DNA from: Aphanomyces cochlioides
Taxonomy: Eukaryota; Oomycota; Saprolegniomycetes; Saprolegniales; Verrucalvaceae
Assembly (NCBI GenBank): GCA_019828595.1
Contig: JAHQRK010000023.1
Coordinates: forward strand, 124,001-188,000
DNA length: 64,000 nucleotides
Direction: 5' to 3'
In this document: positions 10,958 through 21,131 of the stretch, one piece after another
Layout of the letters: the number at the start of each line of letters is the position of its first letter
Position numbering within the stretch: the stretch's first letter is position 1
Notes under the pieces: model-generated
Told to the model about the DNA's origin: nothing
The model's database searches: none
What the model saw: only the letters and a program-made list of their open reading frames with translations
Made by a program: the position numbers and the translations under genes

Positions 10958-10974
10958 ACCAGAGTCTTTGTAGA
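10958..10974 (+). repeat. Target-site duplication of copy E (3' side)
   Basis: Second copy of ACCAGAGTCTTTGTAGA. The leading ACC merges with the element's TTTAA end. Confidence 0.93.
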
Positions 10975-12227
10975 ATGCGTCCGCCATGGCCTCGCATCGC
11001 GCAATATCGTCATCGGCAACAGCATGAGCACCAGTGTTGCGATGTTTCGCGCCTTTGGGGGCATTGCCTTGCTTGGAATCTTTCTTGGACGAAGCTGAAT
11101 CCTTGCCGGGAGTCTTTTGCGTCCATGGATTGGCCTTTTCAGCGTTTTGTTGCTCTTGATCGCCTTGTATTTTGTCTGCCGCGGTAGGAGGATCAACAGC
11201 GCCATTTCCTTGAGCAACGGATTTGTCGACAATGTCTTGATTTGACTGGTCATTGTCATTGTTTGTCGATTGTTCCTCTTGATTAACTTCTCCAGGAGTA
11301 TCACACGGCTTCGCTTGGCCGTTAATGTCGCCTGACCCATCCACCTCCGAGTGAATTTGAGTATTTCCCTCGTCGGTTAAGGCCTCGGTTTCAGTAGAAT
11401 CCTTCCCCTCGGCGTCTCCAGAGACCATATCCACGTCCTCTTGAGATTTTTCTTCTTCCTCTCCCGTTCTAGGAGGCTCAGCACAGGGGGCGACGCGGTT
11501 GGTGGCTGCTGGCTCAGTCCCATTGGTCACGAGAAAGGCCGGGGCCAGACCCCCAGTGACAGGGGTAGAAGGGGAATCCATGCCATCCCCGCAGCACGGT
11601 GACTGGGGTACACCATTGCTCCGGCGAGAACCCAAATCGGGATACCGCCCCCGCCCCTCCGAAGAGGCCCCTGGGGGGAAGTAGACAGAACCGCAGGGTG
11701 TGCCCATAGGGGGGGCCCTCGTAGCCTCTAGGGCTGGCATGGACCCCGTTTTCTCGCCGCCTTCACTGGGGATCGACTCCAATTGGAGTCCAGGGAAGCA
11801 GCCACCACAGGCACAAGGCCCCAGTGGTTCGCCCTCCTGAGTGAGGGCTTCGCTAGACAAGTTAACGACAGTGGTCTGGGGGTCAACCACTGACCCACTG
11901 AGGTTGACCCCCCCTGGAACTCCGGCGAGTGGAGCACCAGGTGAAGCGCTGGGGGAGCGAGACGCAGATTGGTCTCCAGAGACGCTGTTGGGGTCGAACT
12001 CGACCTCCACTTCGGCCCTAGGGTTAGGTGTAGAGACATTACTCACACCACTTCCGCCATCCTGATTGGACGACGAAAGTGGGTGAGGTGATACAATACC
12101 TGGAATGATGGTGACTCCGTGAGTGTTGGTCTCACGGAGCTCGGAACAGCTGTTGGTGTTGGACATTTTGAGCGCGGCGGCACTTGATAACTTCTTGACT
12201 TGAGGGGTACGAGGCAAATTCGGAAGT

Positions 12228-12243
12228 CCTTCGATGGCCAAGG
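12228..12243 (+). repeat. Target-site duplication of copy D (5' side)
   Basis: Second copy of CCTTCGATGGCCAAGG, directly abutting the 5' terminus of D at 12227. Confidence 0.92.
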
Positions 12244-13796
12244 CAATTGTCAAGAAAATGGCTGCATTGACCAAGTCAGTGATAGCAGCATTCAACCCTA
12301 CTGCTGGTCAGAACATCAAGTCGCCGCATTTGAGAGTCATTTTCAAGTCGTCTGCGCCTCCTGCAGTGCTGGTGCCAAAATCCGGCGACGCACTACGCGA
12401 AATCACCATTACGGATCCGTCGGGTCAGCCTTTTGTCGTCGTGTTTCAGCACAAGATCGCTGCTCTGAACAAGACATTGCCTCCGTCGATTGTTTCACGA
12501 CGTGCAGAGGCCAAGGCTGAAAAAGCGAAGGCAAAAGCGGCCAAGGCAGCGGCAAAATCTCCTCCGTCAGGAGAAAAAGAACCTGAACATGATGGAGACG
12601 ATCATGATCAAGACCCTGGAACAAATGCGGAAGGCAAGGCCGACTCAACTGAGGCATCTGGAGATCGTCAAGATGAACAACCACAGCCAACAGCTCCTTC
12701 TCATGGCTCTGATGTCGATATGTCTGGTGACAGCGATCCCCCTAACAACAATGGACAAGACAAACAACAAGAAGATGTGGAAATGTCTACCAACGAATCG
12801 CCCGCTCTTGCTCCACCAAGTGAGCAGCCCAAGAACTCGCTGGACCTTCAATTGGTAACGGGCTACCGGTCTGGACCAGCTCCAAAACGTACTTTGCCTT
12901 CGTCCCCACGTTTGGATCCCCTGCCGACATCCAACCGTTTTCATATCCTCGAAGAAGACGACGTGGAACTCTCGTTTGAAGACTTTGCAGTGCCTCGAAT
13001 TGTATTGGAAGATTCAAGTGCGCCACGCCCGAAAAAGACCAAAGGCAAAGCGAAGAAACAACGACTTAACAAGTCTGCTGCAGCCCACCTCGAATTGGCG
13101 AAGAAGATCATTCGAGACAAGAAAGTCGAAGGCAGTATCACCGAATGTCAACGCATTTTGCGAGATGATCCTCAGCTCGTTGCACATGCTATGTACGCAC
13201 AAGATGAAGACCTCAGTTTGTTTCAGTCACTTGTTGCAACCAAGACTATTGAGCGCAAGATGGCTTTGTTAAAAGCTCAAGGCAAGCCTCACAACTACAA
13301 ACATCACGTCAACTTCATGGCTCAATACAAGATTCACCCGTCAGAAATCTTGGAAGAATTGACCACGGACATACCAGAGATCAAGCGCATCCTCTTTGCA
13401 CTTGCTACGATTGACTTATTCCTCTCAAATCGGGCCCCAGACCTCTACACAAACTCGGAGGCACTGACTGTTCTATTGAACCAAGAAGCAACAAGATTGC
13501 CTGACACCAACTGCTTGACGGACTGGTCGCTGTTTGCTTTGATCGAAAACTTCAGCGACAATCTCGAGAAGTTCACTTTGCCGGCTCCCGTCTTGTCGGC
13601 CATCTCGATGCTCAAAAGCATCACCAACAATTACCACATCGATGAGCTCTGCAGCAAAGCTCACCACTCCATGAACGCCGACGAAATTGATCCCCTCGAT
13701 TTGGAGGACGATCAACTCTAAGGCTTCTATCCCCTGCTTCAATCCATTTCAACCTCCCCTCTGACCCCTCCATTCTACTCATTTTCATCTGTACTC

Positions 13797-16700
13797 GTGA
13801 TGATTGACAACAACTTCTCCGATGTCCCAACTGAACTCGTGGACTGGGACCCACAAATCATCTCCCTCAACACCAATGGCTTCTCCAACAGTCATCGGTA
13901 CATCCTCGACAAACTATCAAGTGTTCACGACGTTTCCTTTATCCAAGAAACCCGTTTCCGCACGCCAAGTCTCCACGACCGTGTTGCGTTCCATTGGCAA
14001 CGCATCACAAACCACGAAGGCTCTTTGTTCTTTGAAGAGCCTATTTACCCTGAAGTATCCACGTCGCCAGCCACTGGAGGTCTGGCTACGTTGATACATC
14101 CTCACTCTCCTTTGAAGAACGCCACTCAAGTCCCTCATGATAACTCAGTGCTTCGTGGTCGTTATCTACAAGTGCGATGTACTCTGGGTCCACTGACAGT
14201 CGTTCTCCACAATATCTATGCGCCGGCAGCCTTCCAAGAACGAGCAAGTTACTTCGAAGAATTGCCACGCGACTTTCCTCCACATGCGCTCCACATTGTT
14301 GGAGGAGATTTCAACTGCACTCTCAACAAAGATTTGGATTCGTTGAGACCCAGTACCTCCACCATGGCCGGCACCCTTCAACTGGAACAATGGATGCACA
14401 GTTTGTCTCTGGTGGATCTGTTTCGCCGTCAAAACCCCGTGGCAAGAACCTTCACAAGTCCCACACTCACCAACCGACTCGACTACATCTTTTGTTCGTC
14501 CACCTTGGCGGGTCTTCGTCATTGGAAGGCGACGCACATGCCACACGTTCCACAGGCTGACCACGTGGCTTGTCGTATCATCACAAAGCGTCAAACATTG
14601 CACCATGGCTCTGGATCATGGAAAGCTCCAACTTGGCTACTTCGTCTACCACGAGCGGCCGAGATTGTTCATGGATGTCTGGATCGATTTTTGGACAAGT
14701 CTCCAACATTCCACAATATCTCCAAGGCCTACGACATGCTGGTCAATGATATCCGCTCCCAACTCAAAGAATTCCATTCTCAACGATTGGAGAAACAACG
14801 TCTGCCGTTGAAGAAGTTAGCTGTCGAGATCGCTTCGCTTTTGCAAGTCCCCAACATGCGTCAAGATGCAGTGCTGGTGGATCGAGTGCGAGACCTTCAA
14901 AAGCAAATTCACGAGCTGCAAGATCGAGACAAGCAGTTTCGTCAAGACCAGGCGTTCCAACTTCACTTGTACAAAGCAGAGCGCTCGTCCAAGTTCCACT
15001 TCATGTCCCCTGTCCCTACCCCCTTGAAGAAGACAGTCTTCAAAGAGTTGGTGGATGTCAATGGAAATGTTGTCTCCAATCAACAAGGCATGTCTGACGT
15101 CCTGGTCGACTACTACAAGGACTTGTTTGCAGCTCCCGAGGTGCAGCGATCTGGAGACGAAGTGTCGTCATTTCTGACCCCATTGACTCGACACAAGCAA
15201 CTGCCAGAGCAAGCCCAGAAAGAGCTGTCGGCTCCCTTGCGCGCCAACGAGTTCTATCATGCTATTCGACACAGCAGTTCGAACTCAGCGCCAGGTCCCA
15301 ACGCTCTGCCATTCGAAGTCCTCAAACTTGCACCTCACAAGTGGTCGTTGGTATTGGAGCTGCTATTCACACACCAGCTCCATTCTCACCCTCGCTTGAC
15401 TCCCATGCAACTTGTCAGTACGCTGGTGTTGCTGCACAAGAAAGGCCCCAAGTCACAGGCCAAGAACTATCGGCCCATTAGCCTACTCAACACGGATGTG
15501 AAAATCCTGACGAGTATTCTGGCTTATCGACTCCAGCGCCACATTCGACACATCATCCACCCGGACCAGCAAGGCTTTATCCGTCGAAGCAATATCCAAA
15601 CCAATATTGCACGACTGGATGACATGCTGCACCACATCAAACTACACAGTCCGTCCTCGATGGTGGCACTGCTTGACTTTGAGAAAGCTTTTGATCGCGT
15701 GGACCACGCGTACTTGCTCCGCGTCCTCCGTCACTATGGCTTTCCCGAAACCTTTGTTGACATGGTTCGCGTACTGTACTCGGGCCGCAAGTCTCGCATC
15801 TTGGTGAACGGCTTCTTGTCCAAGCCAGTTCACATCTCACGCGGTGTGTTGCAAGGTGATCCACTGTCGCCACTTCTGTTTGTGATCGCTTTGGAACCGA
15901 TGTGCCAACTCCTACGGCAACACTCCAACTATGGCATCAAGTGTGGGGATCGCTACCACACTGGGAGTTACTTTGCCGACGACTCGCAACTCTATGCGGC
16001 AAATGAGACGTGCCTCCACCGGCAGCTTGCATTGGTTCAAACCTTTTGCGACAAGTCTGGTTTCCGACTCAACGTAGACAAGACCCAAATTCTGACTTAC
16101 AGCCAGTTGAATGGGAACCTTGCCTCACTACAAGTTACTTCCGACAGTCCCGTGAAGGCTCTTGGTATCTTGGTTGCGCCCAATCTTTCTCCATTGGCAC
16201 GTTTCAATTACGTGTTTGAGAAGTTTGTGGCTCGCTTGTCTTTGTGGCTCTACAAGGCTCGAACCATGGCCGGAAAAGTCACTATCCTGCACAGCATATG
16301 TCTGCCTGTGTTATGGTACCAACTGGCTTTTGTCCCTGCCGACAAAGACCTGGCCAAAAAGATCGACAAGGCCATGCTTCAATTTATGCATGGTGAAGAA
16401 ATCAACCCATCCTCCTCTGTCCATGGCCTCCGTTTGATCAAAAAGGAGATCCTATTCATGCCGAAGAAGTCCGGTGGCTTAGGCCTGCACCATGCACTTG
16501 CTTTATGGCAACAACACAACCGCTCTGTCATGATCAGATGCATTCAAGCCATCACCACCCCACCCCGCAAGTCTGCCATGTCCGCCTGGATTACGCCGGG
16601 CTATACTCTCCTCGAGAAGGCTTTTCATCCATGGGGTTCCCCCCGAGATCTCCTCTTGGCAAATGGCTCTTCTGCATTCATCAGACAACTGTACAAGAAT

Positions 16701-17855
16701 CCCAATATCACTCCAATGTGGAAAGCCTTATTGAGTAGCTGGTTTGAATCTCGCTGGACTCCGTACGGCTGTCCAAATCACATCTCATCTTTGGATGTTC
16801 CCCTTTGGCACAACTCGTATCTGCCTGGACTCGAAGACCTATACGATCAGTGCTCTACATCGACGCAAGACCAAGCCAATGTATTGGCTTCGCTTCACAT
16901 CACGAAGTTGTCGCATTTGTTGACTCCGTGTCAGCGAGTTTGGCCAGCTTCGATCTTGTTCGACAAAATCAACCGTGCCTGCCGCCAAGCCAATTTTGTC
17001 CCTCCAACGAAACAATGGATCTCAATCTTGGTGACCAAGTTATCACGATTGTTTGAGATTGTTTCTGAAGAGGATGCTCCCGTGTTCCACTTGCCGACGC
17101 CAAGCTCTGAATGGATGGAATGGCACTGGATGATTCACCCTGACTCGAGTCCGATCTTGTTGGCGCTTGCGACTTCGAAATCGGCTAAGATCAGAGCTTC
17201 TCCAGCTATCAGCTCGTCCATTCTTCCTACCAAGCATCTCAACCTGCCATCCAACTTTTACGAAGACCCCAAGCGCCTTACCCAACTTGCCGCCTTCCTC
17301 CAACCCGACCACATTCTCCCTCGATATGGAGAGTTCATTTTCAAGACCCTTCTCCGCGCCAACGCCATGCAATATCTGTTTCAGTACCAAGACCCCAAGC
17401 CGACGTGTGTCTTCTGTCGTGTCAATGAGACGTACGAGCATTTCTTGTTCTCTTGTGGATATGGTCAATCTGTTTGGTATTCCTTCAAGACAATCCAGCG
17501 ACTGCTCGAGTGTTCCTTTCCGTCCACGTGTCTGGAAATGTTCTACGAGACGCCCAAGCCGTCCGATGGATACTACATCCGTGGCTATCTGAAGATCTGG
17601 CCGATTGTCCGAGCCTGCGTGTATTATCAAATATGGCTCCAACGTGCCGATCGCACCTTTCGACCCGACCTCACAGCGAAGAGTCCGATGGAAGTTGCCA
17701 TTCATGCTGCCTCTTTGATCAAGCTACATCTACAACAGCTCCTGGTTGATCTCCCTCTCAAGAAGGGATACACCAAGGTATTCAATGTGCTCAAGCATCT
17801 ATCTTCGGACCCCTGGTTACGTCAACACACCATTCCTGACAGTGTCGTTTCATGA
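13797..17855 (+). CDS. LINE ORF2 polyprotein of copy G, intact
   Basis: 1352 codons, MMIDNNFSDV... to TIPDSVVS with TGA, starting 75 nt after the ORF1 stop at 13721. All endonuclease motifs (N25, E51, D171/N173, D229, D255-H256), the RT motifs including Q686 in RGVLQGDPLSP and FADD at 726-729, and the CCHC finger near 1204-1220 are present. The coding region looks fully functional, but the copy is 5'-truncated, so it has lost the element's 5'UTR and the first half of ORF1. Any expression would have to start from outside the element or internally. Confidence 0.95.
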   Translation: MMIDNNFSDVPTELVDWDPQIISLNTNGFSNSHRYILDKLSSVHDVSFIQETRFRTPSLHDRVAFHWQRITNHEGSLFFEEPIYPEVSTSPATGGLATLIHPHSPLKNATQVPHDNSVLRGRYLQVRCTLGPLTVVLHNIYAPAAFQERASYFEELPRDFPPHALHIVGGDFNCTLNKDLDSLRPSTSTMAGTLQLEQWMHSLSLVDLFRRQNPVARTFTSPTLTNRLDYIFCSSTLAGLRHWKATHMPHVPQADHVACRIITKRQTLHHGSGSWKAPTWLLRLPRAAEIVHGCLDRFLDKSPTFHNISKAYDMLVNDIRSQLKEFHSQRLEKQRLPLKKLAVEIASLLQVPNMRQDAVLVDRVRDLQKQIHELQDRDKQFRQDQAFQLHLYKAERSSKFHFMSPVPTPLKKTVFKELVDVNGNVVSNQQGMSDVLVDYYKDLFAAPEVQRSGDEVSSFLTPLTRHKQLPEQAQKELSAPLRANEFYHAIRHSSSNSAPGPNALPFEVLKLAPHKWSLVLELLFTHQLHSHPRLTPMQLVSTLVLLHKKGPKSQAKNYRPISLLNTDVKILTSILAYRLQRHIRHIIHPDQQGFIRRSNIQTNIARLDDMLHHIKLHSPSSMVALLDFEKAFDRVDHAYLLRVLRHYGFPETFVDMVRVLYSGRKSRILVNGFLSKPVHISRGVLQGDPLSPLLFVIALEPMCQLLRQHSNYGIKCGDRYHTGSYFADDSQLYAANETCLHRQLALVQTFCDKSGFRLNVDKTQILTYSQLNGNLASLQVTSDSPVKALGILVAPNLSPLARFNYVFEKFVARLSLWLYKARTMAGKVTILHSICLPVLWYQLAFVPADKDLAKKIDKAMLQFMHGEEINPSSSVHGLRLIKKEILFMPKKSGGLGLHHALALWQQHNRSVMIRCIQAITTPPRKSAMSAWITPGYTLLEKAFHPWGSPRDLLLANGSSAFIRQLYKNPNITPMWKALLSSWFESRWTPYGCPNHISSLDVPLWHNSYLPGLEDLYDQCSTSTQDQANVLASLHITKLSHLLTPCQRVWPASILFDKINRACRQANFVPPTKQWISILVTKLSRLFEIVSEEDAPVFHLPTPSSEWMEWHWMIHPDSSPILLALATSKSAKIRASPAISSSILPTKHLNLPSNFYEDPKRLTQLAAFLQPDHILPRYGEFIFKTLLRANAMQYLFQYQDPKPTCVFCRVNETYEHFLFSCGYGQSVWYSFKTIQRLLECSFPSTCLEMFYETPKPSDGYYIRGYLKIWPIVRACVYYQIWLQRADRTFRPDLTAKSPMEVAIHAASLIKLHLQQLLVDLPLKKGYTKVFNVLKHLSSDPWLRQHTIPDSVVS

Positions 17856-18001
17856 GAGAGCTGACGGCTCACTCACTTCATCTCCTGTTCAATGACCACT
17901 TTGCCATATTCTGTTTTCCAAGTTCTATTTATACAGTACGAGGCAAATTAGTAAGTCATTAGGGCCTTTGCTCAAAAATAAGGTTAATACAACTCATTTA
18001 A
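17856..18001 (+). other. 3'UTR and tail of copy G
   Basis: Contains the stop-codon hairpin in an imperfect form (TGAGAGAGC against GCTCACTCA, one mismatch), GTACGAGGCAAATT and the terminal GGTTAATACAACTCATTTAA. It ends directly at the target CCAGTGAAGG. Confidence 0.85.
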
Positions 18002-18018
18002 CCAGTGAAGGCGGCGAG
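18002..18018 (+). repeat. Target-site duplication of copy G (3' side)
   Basis: 17 bp CCAGTGAAGGCGGCGAG, identical to 4000-4016. Copy C's ORF1 continues from here. Confidence 0.92.
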
Positions 18019-19837
18019 AAAACGGGGTCCATGCCAGCCCTAGAGGCTACGAGGGCCCCCCCTATGGGCACACCCTGCGGTTCTGTCTACTTCCCCCCAG
18101 GGGCCTCTTCGGAGGGGCGGGGGCGGTATCCCGATTTGGGTTCTCGCCGGAGCAATGGTGTACCCCAGTCACCGTGCTGCGGGGATGGCATGGATTCCCC
18201 TTCTACCCCTGTCACTGGGGGTCTGGCCCCGGCCTTTCTCGTGACCAATGGGACTGAGCCAGCAGCCACCAACCGCGTCGCCCCCTGTGCTGAGCCTCCT
18301 AGAACGGGAGAGGAAGAAGAAAAATCTCAAGAGGACGTGGATATGGTCTCTGGAGACGCCGAGGGGAAGGATTCTACTGAAACCGAGGCCTTAACCGACG
18401 AGGGAAATACTCAAATTCACTCTGAGGTTGATGGGTCAGGCGACATTAACGGCCAAGCGAAGCCGTGTGATACTCCTGGAGAAGTTATTCAAGAGGAACA
18501 ATCGACAAACAATGACAATGACCAGTCAAATCAAGACATTGTCGACAAATCCGTTGCTCAATGAAATGGCGCTGTTGATCCTCCTACCGCGGCAGACAAA
18601 ATACAAGGCGATCAAGAGCAACAAAACGCTGAAAAGGCCAATCCACGGACGCAAAAGACTCCCGGCAAGGATTCAGCTTCGTCCAAGAAAGATGCCAAGC
18701 AAGGCAATGCTCCCAAAGGCGCGAAACACCGCAACATTGGTGCTCATGCTGTTGCCGATGACGACATTGCGCGATGCGAAGCCATGGCGGACACATTCTA
18801 CAAAGACTCTGGTGACATGGACGCCTTCATTGAAAGCATTTTGCTCACTCCCCAGTCCCAAGTGTACGAGCTCACAGTCAAGTTGGGCGAAGCCTACAAG
18901 GACTGGTCCGAAAAAGTCATCTGCGATCAATTTGTCAAGGAAAATCCTGGTTCGTTATGGGGCTCCAAATTTCCGAACATTTTGATCCACAAGAAGAACC
19001 CACAGACCATTGTGATCTCAAGTTACAACTTGTCTACGTGCGTGGAAATGGGAGGCACAACGTTTCGACTTGGTGGCAAAGACTTCCTGGTTCCCAAGTA
19101 CTCGCGTTATGGCAACAACTACTACGTTACGTTCAACAAGGTCAGTCACCCTTCGATGGCCAAGGCGATTGTCAAGAAAATGGCTGCATTGACCAAGTCA
19201 GTGATAGCAGCATTCAACCCTACTGCTGGTCAGAACATCAAGTCGCCGCATTTGAGAGTCATTTTCAAGTCGCCTGCACCTCCAGCAGTGTTGGTGCCAA
19301 AATCCGGCGACGCACTACGCGAAATCACCATTACGGATCCGTCGGGTCAGCCTTTTGTCGTCGTGTTTCAGCACAAGATCGCTGCTCTGAACAAGACATT
19401 GCCTCCGTCGATTGTTTCACGACGTGCAGAGGCCAAGGCTGAAAAAGCGAAGGCAAAAGCGGCCAAGGCAGCGGCAAAATCTCCTCCGTCAGGAGAAAAA
19501 GAACCTGAACATGATGGAGACGATCATGATCAAGACCCTGGAACAAATGCGGAAGGCGAGGCCGACTCAACTGAGGCATCTGGAGATCGTCAAGATGAAC
19601 AACCACAGCCAACAGCTCCTTCTCATGGCTCTGATGTCGATATGTCTGGTGACAGCGATCCCCCTAACAACAATGGACAAGACAAACAACAAGAAGATGT
19701 GGAAATGTCTACCAACGAATCGCCCGCTCTTGCTCCACCAAGTGAGCAGCCCAAGAACTCGCTGGACCTTCAATTGGTAACGGGCTACCGGTCTGGACCA
19801 GCTCCAAAACGTACTTTGCCTTCGTCCCCACGTTTGG
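18019..19837 (+). pseudogene. LINE ORF1 of copy C, residues ~139-745, with nonsense codon
   Basis: Continues the gene begun at 3602. GGA is changed to TGA at 18562-18564 (codon about 320, in SVAQ|NGAVD). The frame reopens downstream (MADTFYKDSGD... from 18784) and carries the conserved block TTFRLGGKDFLVPKYSRYG. It is cut at 19837 by the 3' tail of a minus-strand copy after PSSPRL. The same TGA is present in the duplicate at 22148, so it predates the duplication. Confidence 0.9.
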
Positions 19838-20896
19838 TTAAATGAGTTGTATTAACCTTATTTTTGGGCAAAGGCCCTAATGACTTACTAATTTGCCTCG
19901 TACTGTATAAATAGAACTTGGAAAACAGAATATGGCAAAGTGGTCATTGAACAGGAGATGAAGTGGTGAGCCGTCATGCTCACTCATGAAACGACGCTGT
20001 CAGGAATGATGTGTTGACGTAACCAGGGGTCCGAAGATAGATGCTTGAGCACATTGAATACCTTGGTGTATCTCTTCTTGAGAGGGAAATCAACCAGGAG
20101 CTGTTGTAGATGTAGCTTGATCAAAGAGGCAGCATGAATGGCAACTTCCATCGGACTCTTCGCTGTGAGGTCGGGTCGAAAGGTGCGATCGGCACGTTGG
20201 AGCCATATTTGATAATACACGCAGGCTCGGACAATCGGCCAGATCTTCAGATAGCCACGGATGTAGTATCCATCGGACGGCTTGGGCGTCTCGTAGAACA
20301 TTTCCAGACAAGTCGACGGAAAGGAACACTCGAGCAGTCGCTGGATTGTCTTGAAGAAATACCAAACAGATTGACCATATCCACAAGAGAACAGGAAATG
20401 CTCGTACGTCTCATTGACACGACAGAAGACACACGTCGGCTTGGGGTCTTGGTACTGAAACAGATATTGCATGGCGTTGGCGCGGAGAAGGGTCTTGAAA
20501 ATGAACTCTCCATATCGAGGGAGAATGTGGTCGGGTTGGAGGAAGGCGGCAAGTTGGGTAAGGCGCTTGGGGTCTTCATAAAAGTTGGATGGCAGGTTGA
20601 GATGCTTGGTAGGAAGAATGGACGAGCTGACAGCTGGAGAAGCTCTGATCTTAGCCGATTTCGAAGTCGCAAGCGCCAACAAGATCGGACTCGAGTCAGG
20701 GTGTATCATCCAGTGCCATTCCATCCATTCAGAGCTTGGCGTCGGCAAGTGGAACACGGGAGCATCCTCTTCAGAAACAATCTCAAACAATCGTGATAAC
20801 TTGGTCACCAAGATTGAGATCCATTGTTTCGTTGGAGGGACAAAATTGGCTTGGCGGCAGGCACGGTTGATTTTGTCGAACAAGATCGAAGCTGGC
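19838..20896 (-). mobile_element. LINE copy H, 5'-truncated (duplicate of B with recombined tail)
   Basis: 3' tail plus ORF2 codons about 1049-1352, with the same 5' truncation point as B. Its 3' flank is ORF1 of copy C (CCAAACGTGG) instead of the ORF2 target of B, so its two ends do not form a matching target duplication. This is expected for a recombination product rather than a fresh insertion. Confidence 0.85.
19984..20896 (-). pseudogene. LINE ORF2 C-terminus of copy H
   Basis: Residues about 1049-1352, including the zf-RVT finger, ending IIPDSVVS. It carries variants absent from B (for example a Ser-to-Phe change beside the finger, VWYFFK, and FPLKKRYTK), showing divergence or conversion after duplication. 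No catalytic domains remain. Confidence 0.87.
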
Positions 20897-21131
20897 CGTG
20901 GATACTTCAGGGTAAATAGGCTCTTCAAAGAACAAAGAGCCTTCGTGGTTTGTGATGCGTTGCCAATGGAACGCAACACGGTCGTGGAGACTTGGCGTGC
21001 GGAAACGGGTTTCTTGGATAAAGGAAACGTCGTGAACACTTGATAGTTTGTCGAGGATGTACCGATGACTGTTGGAGAAGCCATTGGTGTTGAGGGAGAT
21101 GATTTGTGGGTCCCAGTCCACGAGTTCAGTT
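20897..21131 (-). pseudogene. Duplicate of copy A ORF2 N-terminal fragment
   Basis: Same content and same borders as 3306-3540: endonuclease motifs IISLNTNG and FIQETR, cut at one end by a B-type copy and at the other by the 5' end of a C-type copy. Confidence 0.88.

Larger units (their letters stand above)
8424..12166 (-). pseudogene. LINE ORF1 of copy D, interrupted by insertion E
   Basis: Starts at ATG 12164-12166 and stops with TAA at 8424-8426. Removing E and one 17-bp duplication leaves exactly 1013 codons including the stop, the same as intact N. E splits it within ...FYKDSGDMDAFIE..., about codon 400. No other stop or frameshift is visible, so a single insertion destroyed it. The 5'UTR upstream is open in the same frame back to the element end. 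Confidence 0.92.
4144..12227 (-). mobile_element. LINE copy D (minus), full length, carrying insertion E
   Basis: A complete copy from 5' terminus (12227) to 3' tail (4144). It is 8,084 bp long, or 7,380 bp without E and one target duplication. It is flanked by 16-bp duplications (4128-4143 and 12228-12243) in ORF1 of copy G. Before E inserted, both ORFs were open and the reverse transcriptase motifs canonical, so D looks like a formerly competent element. Confidence 0.94.
4017..13721 (+). pseudogene. LINE ORF1 of copy G, residues 479-1012, split by copy D
   Basis: Two parts, 4017-4143 and 12244-13721, join in frame when D and one copy of its target duplication are removed. They give 534 codons ending DPLDLEDDQL-stop. 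The first part holds the conserved block TTFRLGGKDFLVPKYSRYG. The second holds a Lys/Ala-rich basic stretch, an acidic stretch, a second basic stretch (PRPKKTKGKAKKQR) and a helix-rich C-terminal region. There is no start codon from the element, so this part is not expressed as a normal ORF1. It ends 75 nt before the ORF2 start. Confidence 0.9.
4017..18001 (+). mobile_element. LINE copy G (plus), 5'-truncated, interrupted by copy D
   Basis: G begins inside ORF1 (codon 479, CVEMGG), runs to 4143, is interrupted by D (4144-12227), and continues through the rest of ORF1, a complete ORF2 and the 3' tail to 18001. Removing D leaves about 5.9 kb. It is flanked by a 17-bp target duplication (4000-4016, 18002-18018) in ORF1 of copy C. 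Confidence 0.92.
3541..19837 (+). mobile_element. LINE copy C (plus), interrupted by copy G; 3' end missing
   Basis: Copy C starts at 3541 with the full 5' terminus, is interrupted by G (4017-18001), resumes at 18002-19837 and is then cut in ORF1 by the 3' tail of a minus-strand copy. Only the 5'UTR and about three quarters of ORF1 are present. Its 3' half is not seen in the window and should lie beyond the right edge, because everything from 23424 rightward is nested inside the duplicate of C. Confidence 0.85.

Noticed and set aside
18060..18140. Possible G-quadruplex in the G-rich part of ORF1 (GGGGCGGGGGCGG).
   Set aside because: Only three close runs of four or more G; the fourth is too distant for a confident call.
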